This document shows, piece by piece, positions 21,001 to 32,133 of a DNA stretch of 64,000 bases (within the stretch, counting starts at the first letter, position 1; each line of letters opens with the position of its first letter). The notes below the pieces were generated by a model. The model ran no database searches and had not been told where the DNA came from. It was given only the letters and a program-made list of their open reading frames with translations. This stretch comes from Forficula auricularia (lineage: Eukaryota; Arthropoda; Insecta; Dermaptera; Forficulidae): assembly GCA_024734495.1 (NCBI GenBank), contig JALMQS010000187.1, positions 17,298,455 through 17,362,454 of the forward strand, in the 5' to 3' direction. Position numbers and translations under genes: made by a program.

Positions 21001-22216
21001 GGATTTAAAGGATGGAAATATTAAAAAAATATTTTTTATTATAATTTTTAACTAATAGCTTCGATACAGTATAAAGATTCATATTTTAATGTTACTTTCG
21101 GACTATAAGACGCACTCCAATTTCAAGTCTATTTTTCTATGTAAAATACGGTAATTTTACTCTTTTTATTATTAAAAGTTAAAAAAAATTAAGGTAGTGG
21201 TTTCGCGACAATACTAACAAAAAGTTAATGCTAGAGTATATAGAACAGACAATAAGGATTCATAATTCATAAGCCCAAAACTTTTTGCTGTTTATGTACC
21301 GATTCTACCCAATCCCGTACTCGTTTGACAAATCTGGTACCATTGTAAGAGATTGAATATTTTTATATTAAAATGACAGATAAAATACATTTTAAAGGTG
21401 TATTTATTTCTATAAAAATCGTTTCGTTATTTTTTAACAAATGTAATGAACGACTACGTTACACCTTATGAAAATTATAATTTTGAAAAAATCTAGCGCA
21501 TCCGCGCTTCATACATCTTTCGCTTGTTAAATAAATGCGCTGTTGCCAAATTGTTTTTAGTGTAAATTTTTCTTTATACATTTTTCATTATTTATTCATT
21601 ATTATCTCAGAAATTGTGTTGTAACTATGAATCAAAATTGTCTTAAAATATGTATTAGTTATTGTTTAATGTTGGTTTAATTTTTTATAAAAATGGTAAG
21701 AAGGGTTTCTTAAATATAATTAAATATGTATGTAAATTTTCCGATATCCCGATTAGTGCAATGTATAAGAGGCTGAAAAACTCTATTTTTGAAATTTAAT
21801 ATCTCCGGAACTATATTGTTCATAAATTTTGTTTTGCCACCAATCGATGCAGAAGTATTTAAATAATAATCTGTCTAAATTTCAAAAAAATCATAAGAAA
21901 ATCCAATTGGGGGAACAACTACCTTAAATACACAAAAACGTGGCGACCGAGGCGAACCCCACCAGCCATGCCTCTGCATAAAGATTAGACTGAACTCAAA
22001 ATAACACTTTCATAAATCTCATTAATATTTAAGGAAAATTCCTAAAAATAGATATAGGTAATTTATCGAAATAATAAATAATAACGTTAGCAGTTTTTCT
22101 TTGGATAAATAATATAACTAATTATTTTTAAAAATATTATATATTTTTCAATAGTTTTTTTTTTTATAAAAAATGAAAATTAAAGATATATAATTTCGTT
22201 TAATATTTTATATAAA
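21001..22216. other. Intergenic AT-rich segment
   Basis: A hAT-like end (GACTATAAGACGCACTCC) occurs near 21105. The segment up to 22216 includes the Pgant7 3' UTR. No gene was recognised. Confidence 0.35.
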
Positions 22217-25200
22217 TTAATAGGGATGTATTTCTTTGAAAGTCCATTGTTGATATGTATTAACTGGATCACAAGGTAAAATAGATATATGTGTAGTTTG
22301 AGGATGAACAGCCATGCATTTTTTCTTTCCAATATGAAATAATGTCTTCGAACTCTGAAAATTTACATTTTAAAGATATTTAATAGTTATTAGATATTTG
22401 AGTTATTTTCCTTTTAAAAAATTACCTCTCGATATTTCCAAGGCCCACTAACAATTCCAAGTTTACAAAAAACTAATTTAATTCCTTGAGAATCAGAATC
22501 AATACACCTTTCTCCGACACCTAATTGTCCTTTCGCATTGAGTCGCATTAGCTGAAAATTTATATATTATTGAAATAAGATGCCTAAAAATGTTAAATTT
22601 ATTATTTACCTGATTATTTCCGTAACCATGACATATTCCTAAACCAATTAAATTAGGAGGATCATTTCCCATGGTGTCTAAACATTTTTGTATAGCTACA
22701 TTTTTTAACTAAAAACATTATATTATCTTGAAATTCTTATATTATTTATTTTGATATTGATCTTGGCACTTTGAATAAGTTACCTCTCCCCAATATAAAT
22801 TAGGTGGAAGTTCTGGAAATTTGTCGTAAACATCATAAGCTACATTATCCATAAACCATTGAAAATCTTTACATTTCAATCTTTCTTTAAGAGTTAGTTG
22901 TTCTGTTATATTTCCTTGATCTAAAAATCTTGCCAGAGGTTCCCTTGTATAAAAAAATTCCTTATGTTTGGCATCGAACCATGTCTCAATAACTCTTTTA
23001 TAATTCTAATAAAATCAGAAATACATAATAATTAAAATAAGAGTAGAAATATTAGTTATTAAATATATATACATATATACAATGGTTATTAGGGATCCTT
23101 TCTTCTTTAAAGCTAATTTTCCAAAAGTATATGGCATGAAACTTCTATAAACATGTCCAACTCGTGAACAAGGAACCCATTCAATACTTCCTCCACATTG
23201 CCAAATTTTAAAAGAAAGATGTTTTTATGTCAATTAAAAATAAATAAATAAAGTTTAATAAATAAATTAATACTTTAAAAGAAAGTTCGAAATTCTCTCC
23301 GCCCCAAACAAACAATCCAGGATCATAACCGCCAAGAGATAAAAAAAATTCCCGATTGATAGCAAAAAGACCACCAGCATGAGTAGGAGATCTGTAAATA
23401 AAAATTATAATGGTAATAATAATAATAAAAATGTAAGAAATCTTTAATATAATTGTTAAAATTTTTACTTGTATGGGGCACTATGATGAGGTCTTTGAGC
23501 AATCATTTCAGCAGATAGCTCATTTTCTTTATATAACATACCCCATTCGAAAATGCCTCGATAATGATGTCCACTTTGATATACTGGTCTGTACTCGAAT
23601 GTATTATGATCAATACCATCTATTATAGGGACAGTCATCACAGTCCTATAACAAATAAAATAATTCAATATATTATTTATATATTTTTTAAAGTGAATCT
23701 TTTTTTAATTTAAGTTAAATGAAAATAATTTTGGTTAATTGAATAATTAAAAAGGAATTTTTGAAACATAAAAACAATGTCAATCTTGTGCAGTGGCGGC
23801 CCTAAGAAGGAGTGCATGGCTCCCGGGCGCCGATTCAGAAGGGCCTCCAAAGCCCTTAGGCCGGCCGGACGTCCACTGGAAGCGACAACCTGCTACGGCG
23901 ATGCAGCGCGACAATCAGCCAATATTCTATTTACTAAATACTACTACTAATATTACTCTACTCCATTTGCTAATTGTCGCGCTTCATCTCCGTGGTGCGT
24001 TGTCACTTCCAGTGGACGACTAGGGTAAGAGTCGGGAATTTTTTATTTTTTAGTTCTCGTTTCACAGAAAAAAAAAGAAAAATCCCGGGGAAGATACTAA
24101 TCTTGGTAAACAGAAAATACGAGGCATGTTTCTAAAGTAAGTACCGTTTTCAAATAAAAAAAAACAAGTATACTTTTCATAACAATTTTATTTTCACATG
24201 AAAGCCTGTATCTTAATCTACATTTCGACATAGTTTCCACAAAATTAAGGAATTTATTGTATCTTTGCACGAGCCTTTGTATTCCCTCTTCAAAGAAGTA
24301 TGCCGCCTGATTGGACATGCACTGCGACTTTCGATAATTTAGTCGTTCAGTCACAATTGCATAAAGAACACCTCTTGGCATTAGAGGAAACAAATCAGAT
24401 GGTATGCAAATGGGTTAGAACATTTAAAGATGGTCGTACGAAAATTCATGACGAGGAACGAAGTGGGCGACCTTCTGTCATTACTGAAGATTTAGGGCCA
24501 GTTGTATGTCGGTTGGTAAACTCTTTTTAAACGTTGACAAAGGGTAAAACCTTAAAATTCACCTTGTGCCCAGTGGGATGGCCAATCAGATGACAGGCAC
24601 TTCATCTAATTGGCCATCCCACCCGGCACAAGGTGAATTCTAAGGTTTTACTTGCCAACGTTTAAAAAGAGTATACTAACCGAAATACAACTGGACCTTA
24701 GTGCATAAAGTTGACGAAAAAGTGAGAGAGAACAGATTTACGATTTCGTCGTTATCTGATTTGTTTCCTCTAATGTTAAGAGGTATTCTTTATGCGCTTG
24801 TGACTGAACGACTAAATTATCGAAAGTTGCAGTGGATGTCCAATCAGGCGCAAGACTTCTTTGAGGAAGGAATACTAAAGCTCGTGGAAAGATAAAATTA
24901 ATGCCTTAATATTGGTGGAAACTATGTCGAAACGTAGATTAAGATACAGGCCTTCAAGTGAAAATAAAATTGTTATGAAAAGTTTAGTTGTTTTTTTTTT
25001 ATTTGAAAACGGTACTTACTTTATGAACATGCCTCGTATTTGTGGTTTTTAGAAAATTCAAAAAGTCAGTGGGTATCGGTTGTTGGGACTAAGAGGCTGG
25101 GGTTCAACGGCAATCCTCGCACTCCGGCACCGGATGGGCTAAGACCGTCACTGATCTATTCAAGGTGAGATATCGAAAAGTTCTAAGTGAGAAATCGAAA

Positions 25201-28200
25201 ATAAATAAATAAATGTTTCATTAAAAAAACAAAAGATACCTGTCTCTATAAATAGGAGCAAGCAAAGGCGGTAACCAGTTTGTATTAACTTCACAATGTG
25301 CATCAAGAAATAAAATCACTTCACCATTTGCTTCGCTCGCACCTTTTGATCTGGTACGAATTAGACCTTCTCTCTCTTTGTTTCTAATGATTCGAACTAA
25401 TCCGTTAAATCTGGATACATATTCTTCTAGTTTTTCTTTCAAATTTTCTATGAAATAAACATCAATATGAATGAAATTGATACAAAATACTTATAAATAA
25501 TGATAATAATTAAAAATTTAAATATTATATTTTACTTATAAGTTAATCTCTAATTAATACTTTTGAAGTCAGTACAAGCAGAGGGATCGAGGGGGTGGGG
25601 GTTGTAACCCTGGGTATTAGTCAAATATTATGTACTAATGGAACATTAAATATCATAATTAAAATATGTTTATATAAAATATCAGGAGAGTCGGCTGGCC
25701 GAGCGCGTTAGCGCTACCGCATCTGCATCGTATCATGATGACGATGCTGAATCAGAAAGCCCATGTTCAGGTCTCGCTAGCGCAAAATAAAAATTTGACA
25801 GGCTAAATTTAGGATCCTCCACAAACACTAATAACCCATCCTAAAATTATCCTACTACTTACCCACTGGCTAATAGGACTATAGTATCCGTGAGCAACCA
25901 AATAAAAAACAATTTCACCTGAGTTAAATTTAATCATGTCATTTAAGGAATTTCCCAGTATTTCAACACAAAGATAGTTTTTCTCATTGCACCTTCAAAA
26001 AATAAAAAAAGGCTTGGGAAATAGAGACCTAAACGTTGTTTTTTAATTGAAAATTTTAATCTATTTTGTAAAAAAACAAAAACAAAAAACTTACAAATTA
26101 ATTGACAATTAAAGTTATAATATAATAAGTAGGTTATAATGAAAGGCAGTCCATAAATTATTTAAATTTTATTCAATTTCCGACGTTTCGGAGATTTTTT
26201 TCTCTCCTTCTTCAGGGTATTAAATAGTTATTGATGGGTGAGTAAGTATAACTCGGTTCCCATTTGTGTCTCCTTTCAGTAATAGCAACAATATTACATT
26301 ATTTTCCAACATTATACCATAAGTGTACTTGGTTATAAAGTCTCCGAAACGTCGGAAATTGAATAAAATTTAAATAATTTATGGACTGCCTTTCATTATA
26401 ACCTACTTATTTCGCTTACCAAGTCCGTCTTTCTAAGAAAATAAATAAAATTAGTTATAATATAATATGAAAATAATCAAATTATACTTATTTATTAATA
26501 CAAAGGAGTCTATATATATATAATTTATAATATATATTAACAAAATGGGGAAAAATATGATCTCAAATATATACATGTTCATATAATATAGGTATTTTAA
26601 GCGTTTCTAAAATTACCTTTAACGCTAAAATCGTCAACAAGAATAATTTCTTGAAGGAGGTGAGGTGGAGTTCTATTAATGACACTATGGACAGTTCTCA
26701 TTAGAGTGGACCACCCTTCGTTGTGAAAAACTATAATTACACTTGTTTTAGGAAGATCTGTTGGATATTCCCAATATTTGCACCTGAAAATAAAATTCAT
26801 TTACCATAGTAGTTATAGCATGTAATATATTATAAAAATTCTAATTCTAATTAAAAATGTATACATTAGTATTTTTAGACTAAACAGCGTATTATTAATA
26901 AAAAAAGGGAGAAAGTAATTGAGGAACTTGAATACTAGGTGTTCCGTAATTTTTTCATTTGTCATTCAAACTAATAATTTCATTGCATGTCTAACTGGAT
27001 TCTCGGCTTAGTAAGAACAAAAATTTTCAATATCCACGAGATACTGACCCCATGAAAAATAATATTTATAATTAAAAAAAGACTGAAGCCTTCGAAACTA
27101 TAGTCTCAAACAAATAAATATAAAAATATATATAGAGGCGACTGTGGGTCAGGGGTTAGAGTGTCGGGCCGCTGGCCTGAAATACACTGGTTCGAGACCG
27201 AGTCTCGGCAGATATTTGCAGTAGCCTCCCCTTGGAAAGCAATGGCAACCTACCAAGAGTATAATTTCTTAGTAACCTCTCAAAACTAGCCGTCCGGAAC
27301 CGGCGTTAAAAAGTAGGTCCCGTATATCTGTGTAAAAACAGCTAAACACACTCAGCACAGGTATATGTGGAGAGGAGCCAAAAACGTCACAGAGACCTGA
27401 TACGGCACTTAAAGAAGAATATATATACATATGTGATATATGTGTGTGTAGTCGTATGTTTATTTCCATCAAGCAGAGAACAACCTCTTTGTTTCTATTT
27501 ATTACAAGTATTCAATTAAGTTAAATATGTATTTCAATTCATTTTAAAATTGAAGTAAATAATTCCACAACTTTTGGTAAACTAAGAACAAATAGAGATG
27601 CTGAAACTTAGCTGAGGGAAGAGGGGCGTAAAATGAATAACTGCATGGGGGGGGGGGGCATTATCCATCCCAAATACGGCCGTGGGGGCAGAATTAAAGA
27701 GAGGGCAAATCAATTTTTAATATATTATATTTTCTTTTGATAATTTATCATTTATATTTTAAATTATGCAATTTGATTCTTTTGTTTGTTTGTGGTAGAG
27801 GTCCTAATAATATTTTGCGTGAAGGGGGAGGGGGCAAAAATTTTATGTTCTGCCACTGATAAGAAAAATTCAAAAATTTTCATTTAAAGAATAATGTAAA
27901 TTGACCATTTTAATTATTTAATATGTAAATAAATTGACAAAACTTTAAAGCATTTTATTAAAAATTAAATGAACTTATTGTGTGAAATTCTCAAAAAATA
28001 GTAACTATTTATCTTTTCTACTTGTGTGAGTGTAATGAAAAAGTCGTTATGGCTCTTCAAAGATTTATTTATATTAAGGGCTAGTGTAAATATTTAAAAT
28101 AATATATTTTCATGTATTAAATTTGCATTATATTTAGTTAAACCTAAGTAATTAAAGTGTATATATTTTTAATTAGAGAAAATAATATAAAGAAGGTGAT

Positions 28201-31009
28201 TGGCTAAATCAGTGATTCTTAACCTGGAGTTACGCGGAACCCCAGGGTTCCACAAGGGAGGTTTGGGGTTCCCCGCGCCTAGAGTTCAATAAAAGAAAAA
28301 CAAAAATAGTGGTTAGTAGTTTATATATTTTTATACCAATATTTCCCATAATTTTTATATATTTCCCATAATTTCACCCCTCAAAAAATGTGTTATGTAA
28401 TGAAAAAAAATACTAAATTTAGAGTCTAAGTATTACCTTATAGTCAAATAAAACCATTGATACTTAAGAATGTGGTGAACATCAGTATTATTGTCTCAGT
28501 GATACCATTTTTGTTGATCTAAAGTTCCTTAACTTTCTTATAATACAACGATTACGTTACATTAGTAACAAAATGAAAACATCGTTTGTTTTATTATTAT
28601 TTGGTTATTAATGACGCTTGAAATAATATTGCCTTTCAAATAGATGAGATATTATTTATGAGTATACATTGAATATGTAAAAAAAACTTGTCCGATCCGA
28701 AAGGGGGATATGGGTATCCCAATGACATTACCAAAAAAATAATATTATTTTAATGAATTGGCTAATGGGCCAGTTATTTGTCAATGTAAAATATCGATTA
28801 GGTCTGCTTAAAATAAAGTATTAAATAAGAGATAACTTTTATTTCAACTTTTTTCCCATAACTGGCCCCTTAGCCAATTCATTAAAATAAAATAGGGCCA
28901 CCAAACACGGTTCAATTTAAAAATAATATTTTCATGAAAATACTTAAAAATGTTAGGTATTGTAATCTAAAATGCACGTTTTTTGTATCCAATTTCCCCA
29001 AAATCTAGCAAATTTTTAAAATGTGGCAACACCGTCATCGGCGGCGGTATGTTACATTTGGAAGCAATAAAAGTAGCTTGAAAAATTTAATATCTCATAT
29101 TTTAGTGCTAGGAGGTTCTTCGGAAATAAATATAAGTTCTCTAGGGTTCCTCATTCCACAAAAGGTTGATAAACACTAAGCTAAATGGTCAGTGGCGTAG
29201 CCAGAAAATTTTCATGGGTGGGGGGTGGTCAATTCACAAATCAAAATATTTAGTGACAAATGGTCCAGTTAAATTGTGTTTTACCTAGAAAGTTTTGGGT
29301 TAGTTGTAATTTCTTCGACCCTTTATGTTTTTGGGTGTGCTGAATCCGAATCTGAGGTTTGCTAACAAAATTTCGTGACGGCACATTGTCAAAAATGCAA
29401 AAAAAGGTAAAAAATCTCATTTTTTGGCGGTTTTTTGCTTATAACTCAAAAACTATTAACTTTTCCTAAATAACCTTCCTATTCAAAATGAAAGTGTCAT
29501 AAAATTTCCTACAAATTTTATTATTTAGGTTTTTTCTCCGACCAACCGTTCGGGCTCAAGTGCTAGTTGAAAATTGGCGTATTTTTTCTGTTTCCGTAAA
29601 TCCCCAAAACTTGCACTTTTTTCGATTTTTCCCATTTTGACCTTGTAAGAGCACGTTTTCGACAAAGACCAATCTATACATTTTTAAACTAGATTAAATT
29701 TGATAAAATTCAAACAAAGTTTCATCTTAATTGGATAATGGTAACCCATGCCGCAATGAGGTTGAATTTTTGAAAAACTGCAATTTTTTACCCCAAAGGT
29801 TGGTCGAAAAAAAATGATGAGATTTGTAGGAAATTTTATGAACTTTCATTTTGAAAAGGAAGGTTATTTACGAAAAGTTGATAGTTTTCGAGTTATAAGC
29901 AAAAAACGGCCAAAAAATGAGATTTCTTACCTTTTTTTGCATTTTTGACAATGTTCCGTCACGAAATTTTGTTAGCAAACCTCAGATTCGGATTCAGCAC
30001 ACCAAAAAACATATAGGATCAAGTAATCAAAACTACACCAAAACTTTTCCGCGAGGGGCCTTTTAGAGAACAATTTAACTGGACTAAAAAGGTACACCAA
30101 GAAATTAAAAAAGAACATAATTCTTCATAAGTTTCCTGTATTTGATTCGAATCGAAAGCAGGTGATTTTTGTCAAATATTAAGTGAAAATAATATCCGAA
30201 TTTATATATTTCAAACTTGAAATAATGAAGTTAAATAAATTTATAATTTTCCCATTAATAAATCAAAAGAATAATTAACATATTAACGAATATTGTATTT
30301 GATCGCGCTTTTTAAACAAGTTATATATCGCGAGACTACTGCTGGTTGAGGCTATTGGAGTCTGCTGAGTCTTAAGTCTGGACCAAGAGAGAATGAAAAA
30401 GATATGATCCATTTGGCTATAATCCAGCATCATTTCACGTTTAGCCAGCTTGACGCTTTTTATATCAAACACTGATATGGATCACCAAATGAATTTGTAA
30501 TCTGATATTAATGAGAAAATTATAAATTTATTTAACATAATTCTTGATTAAACATATGAAATATATTTAATTACGGTTAGTTTGCCATAAGAAACTGTTT
30601 GTCGATGCCTTTACTCATCCCATCAGCCTCTGTAAATGGTTAAGGCCAGAAGCCAGGAGGGAGGAGAAAATAAATGAACTTACTCTTTCATTCTTGTATC
30701 TGGTATTGCTCGATCTAACGAAATTTCATCAGAACAGAGCATATTCATTCCATATTCTGTCAAAGAGGAAGCTCCATCATTTTGCTGGCTATTTTTCAAT
30801 ATATGTGGTTTGCCACCTTCCCCAGGTCCTGTTCTTTCTTTTACATCTCTAGGCTCAAAGTTGCCAAGATGTGGCGTTATACGAGGAACCTAGAAATATT
30901 TGAATTATACCAAGAAAAGCTTCTTTTTTTTCAATTTCAATACAATACCTTAATCTGGGATTTAAGTTGTGAGCTTTTTGAAGATTCATTTCTCCAAATG
31001 GAATGATCA
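22217..31009 (-). CDS. Pgant7: Polypeptide GalNAc-transferase, GALNT7/Pgant7 type
   Basis: Eleven exons (minus): 30949-31009, 30684-30889, 26617-26783, 25240-25447, 23469-23645, 23274-23391, 23081-23206, 22784-23005, 22610-22708, 22426-22551, 22217-22354, with consistent phases; about 548 residues are visible. The enzyme adds GalNAc to Ser/Thr of already glycosylated mucin-type peptides in the Golgi. The stem region ends [18 protein letters not shown]. The catalytic domain shows [27 protein letters not shown] (metal-binding DxH), [24 protein letters not shown] and CSRVGHVYR (metal-binding His). A C-terminal ricin-type lectin domain ends QQWTF. The match is closest to GALNT7. The exon with the start codon and membrane anchor was not found. 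The intron at 23207-23273 lacks an AG acceptor. Confidence 0.92.
23207..23273 (-). other. Pgant7 intron without AG acceptor
   Basis: Homology places the junction between ELSFK and IWQCGG. The 67-base insert starts GTATTA but ends AA, and contains no AG downstream of the donor. CTTTCTTTTAAA occurs at both borders (12-bp direct repeat). If retained, the insert brings stops. Confidence 0.7.
24120..25036 (+). mobile_element. DD34D mariner rearranged into a foldback
   Basis: Inverted ends CGAGGCATGTTTCTAAAGTA and its near copy are flanked by TA. The left arm (to about 24400) is an inverted copy of the transposase 3' end: [17 protein letters not shown] reads on the minus strand there, and [20 protein letters not shown] on the plus strand at 24795-24870. 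Between them stands the N-terminal part ([20 protein letters not shown] at 24415 on). The true 5' end is therefore replaced by a second 3' end. A Harbinger-like MITE splits the coding piece. Confidence 0.8.
24495..24697. mobile_element. Family B (Harbinger-like) MITE in mariner
   Basis: Ends GGGCCAGTTGTATGTCG and CGAAATACAACTGGACC; TTA is duplicated on both sides. The inner arms carry GATGGCCAATCAGATGACAG. Its removal rejoins the mariner reading frame cleanly. Confidence 0.85.
25690..25905 (+). repeat. tRNA-derived SINE, type 3
   Basis: An A-box-like GGCTGGCCGAGCGCGTTAGC is followed some 70 bases later by a B-box-like GTTCAGGTCTC, as in Leu/Ser-type tRNAs, and then by a non-tRNA body. It cannot fold as a complete tRNA. 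Only one copy is in the window. Confidence 0.5.
26126..26410. repeat. Palindromic repeat with hammerhead arms
   Basis: Inverted ends AAGTAGGTTATAATGAAAGG and complement. The left arm holds a full hammerhead-like core on the minus strand; the right arm keeps only its second half (TCTCCGAAACGTCGG). The GGCAGTCCA edges are shared with the palindrome at 31485-31818 and the fragment at 54090-54280. Confidence 0.7.
26170..26235 (-). ncRNA. Hammerhead motif in Pgant7 intron (sense)
   Basis: Minus strand: CTGAAGA (26215-26209), stem II GGAGA with TCTCC, GAAA (26189-26186), CGTC with C17 at 26182. Stem I next to the core is only GG with CC, so folding is weaker than at 31.7 kb. It lies in sense within the Pgant7 transcript. 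Confidence 0.55.
26930..27510 (+). repeat. Family P repeat, split by SINE
   Basis: This is the reverse orientation of the 1130-1440 copy. The hammerhead region near 27078-27108 reads GACTGAAGCCTTCGAAAC: about nine bases of core and stem II are deleted, while ACTATAGTC is intact. A SINE (27135-27419) is inserted in the TA tract. Confidence 0.7.
27135..27419 (+). repeat. tRNA-derived SINE, type 1, copy A
   Basis: A-box-like GTGGGTCAGGGGTTAGAGTG and B-box GGTTCGAGACC at about 27190 mark an RNA polymerase III promoter. The body continues with GCAGATATTTGCAG, CCTTGGAAAGCAATGGCAA and CCGGCGTTAAAAAGTAGG, all shared with the copy at 38288. Confidence 0.85.
27511..28209. other. Pgant7 intron spacer
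   Basis: AT-rich, with a G run of about 10 near 27649-27658. No gene or clear repeat was recognised. Confidence 0.35.
28210..29178. mobile_element. hAT non-autonomous element
   Basis: Ends CAGTGATTCTTAACCTGG and (inverted) AGTGTTTATCAACCTTTTG. GGCTAAAT and AGCTAAAT flank it (7 of 8 identical). It carries a small nested repeat at 28747-28890. Confidence 0.75.
28747..28890. repeat. Nested small MITE, relative of 1-262 tail
   Basis: Inverted ends AATGAATTGGCTAA and TTAGCCAATTCATT, with GGGCCAGTTAT facing ATAACTGGCCCC. The interior GTAAAATATCGATTAGGTCT matches the sequence at about 188-210. Confidence 0.65.
29190..30640. mobile_element. Family H hAT-like element carrying a foldback, copy 1
   Basis: Starts CAGTGGCGTAGCCAG. 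Beyond the inserted foldback, the H text resumes near 30545-30640 (GATTAAACATATGAAATAT, TTACTCATCCCATCAG) in common with 47330-47390. It ends about 45 bases before Pgant7 exon 30684-30889. Confidence 0.65.
29262..30092. mobile_element. Foldback within family H, internally shortened copy
   Basis: Inverted ends around TCCAGTTAAATTGT; the arms share TAGTTGTAATTTCTTCGACC and AAAATGAGATTT. The copy at 47405-48760 has about 500 more bases in the middle. Confidence 0.75.
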
Positions 31010-31484
31010 CTATAAATAAAAAGATAAAATAAAATAATTATTACAACTATCAGGATTTTATAATTTTTTAGAAATCTATTTTTTCTAAATTGCATTATGA
31101 ATTAAATCGAATAATTTCTACAAATAAAATAGTATTAGAACTTAATAAGTAACGGTGGACGGAATGTTAACTGTCATTGAACAACAAATGACATGTTGGC
31201 TTAAGAAAAAAAAACCAAAACAACTTGAAGGTTAAAGCCCTTGGAAACGAAATTAATTCGTTAATTAAAGTAGAGAAGATGACCAGTAAAAATAAATTCA
31301 AATTTTTTTTCAATATATTAATAATTTTTTTATCAAAAACAAAACTTCTTTTTTTTAGAGTAAAATTTGAATTGAAAAAATAAATAAATAAAAAGCGCTC
31401 AGGTGCGAGTGGGACTCGCATACAATTTTTCTTTTTTTAAGGGCCTTTTTAACTATTTATTTTATAAAAACTAAAATAATTGAG
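31010..31484. other. Region 5' of the first recognised Pgant7 exon
   Basis: The exon with the start codon and transmembrane anchor should lie upstream of 31009. I could not identify it here or in the following 3 kb. AT-rich, no other feature seen. Confidence 0.35.
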
Positions 31485-31543
31485 TGGATATTGATGAGGC
31501 AGTCCAAAAAAGAAGAAGATAATTTATACTATCTTTTTATTCA

Positions 31544-31595
31544 TAAACCGACGTTTCGGAGGCTATTCCCTCCTTCTTCAGGGTTTTGAAAAGTC
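31544..31595 (-). ncRNA. Hammerhead ribozyme motif, minus arm
   Basis: CTGAAGA (31581-31575), stem II GGAGG with CCTCC, GAAA (31557-31554), CGTC with C17 at 31550. Stem I pairs GGTTT with AAACC (5 bp) before a mismatch. Confidence 0.65.
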
Positions 31596-31707
31596 AGTGA
31601 AGGAAATTCAATGTGACAGCAGATTTATAATTAATAAAATATATTATTGTTACTGCCACTGAAAGAGGAGACAGAGGGAAATGTCGCATTGGATTTCCTT
31701 CACTGAC

Positions 31708-31762
31708 TTTTCAAAACCCTGAAGAAGGAGGGAATAGCCTCCGAAACGTCGGTTTTTGAAAA
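31708..31762 (+). ncRNA. Type I hammerhead ribozyme motif, best-formed copy
   Basis: CTGAAGA (31719-31725), stem II GGAGG (31727-31731) with CCTCC (31738-31742), GAAA (31743-31746), CGTC (C17 at 31750). Stem I pairs TTTTCAAAACC (31708-31718) with GGTTTTTGAAAA (31751-31762): 11 base pairs with one bulged T. All invariant core bases are present. Stem III is a two-pair ACGT with no loop, a form expected to act as a dimer. Confidence 0.78.
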
Positions 31763-32133
31763 AAAATAAAAAGAGTATAAATTATCTTCATCTTTTTTAG
31801 ACTGTCATCAATATCCATCACTCAATTCCACTTATCATTCCGTCTCCAAAAATTAATCCAATCTTACTAAAATAATTTTCCTCGAAAATTTTCCTCACTA
31901 AACTACTCCCATTAATTGTAACAAATTTTTAAAATACAGAATTGTATAGATAAACGATGGGGGGGGGGGCTATCTAACACTACTTGTATATAGAGACTCA
32001 TAATAAAATAATAATAAAAATTACAAAATGAAAAGTTTAATTGAATTTCAAAAGACCTATTAAAAGGTATCCCATTCAATAGGATGAGTGATTTTTTTAG
32101 AACATTTATATGGGGAGATCATTGCAGTAGATG

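Larger units (their letters stand above)
23791..25153. mobile_element. hAT-like element hosting a mariner
   Basis: The left end CAGTGGCGGCCCTAAG and right end GGGCTAAGACCGTCACTG are roughly inverted. The flanks share only ATCT. The body is GC-richer than its surroundings at both ends and is occupied by a mariner copy. It lies in a Pgant7 intron. Confidence 0.55.
31485..31818. repeat. Palindromic repeat with two opposed hammerheads
   Basis: Arms GTGGATATTGATGA and complement enclose nearly perfect inverted copies, with a centre near 31640. Both arms hold a complete hammerhead core, one on each strand. A partial single copy lies at 54090-54280. Confidence 0.8.

Noticed and set aside
25690..25765. 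Possible tRNA-Leu/Ser gene
   Set aside because: The B box is degenerate and the arms do not close; SINE more likely.
31167..31421. Phe/Leu-rich minus frame as the missing Pgant7 membrane anchor
   Set aside because: It has several hydrophobic patches but no plausible splice link or tail/anchor pattern; typical of AT-rich DNA.
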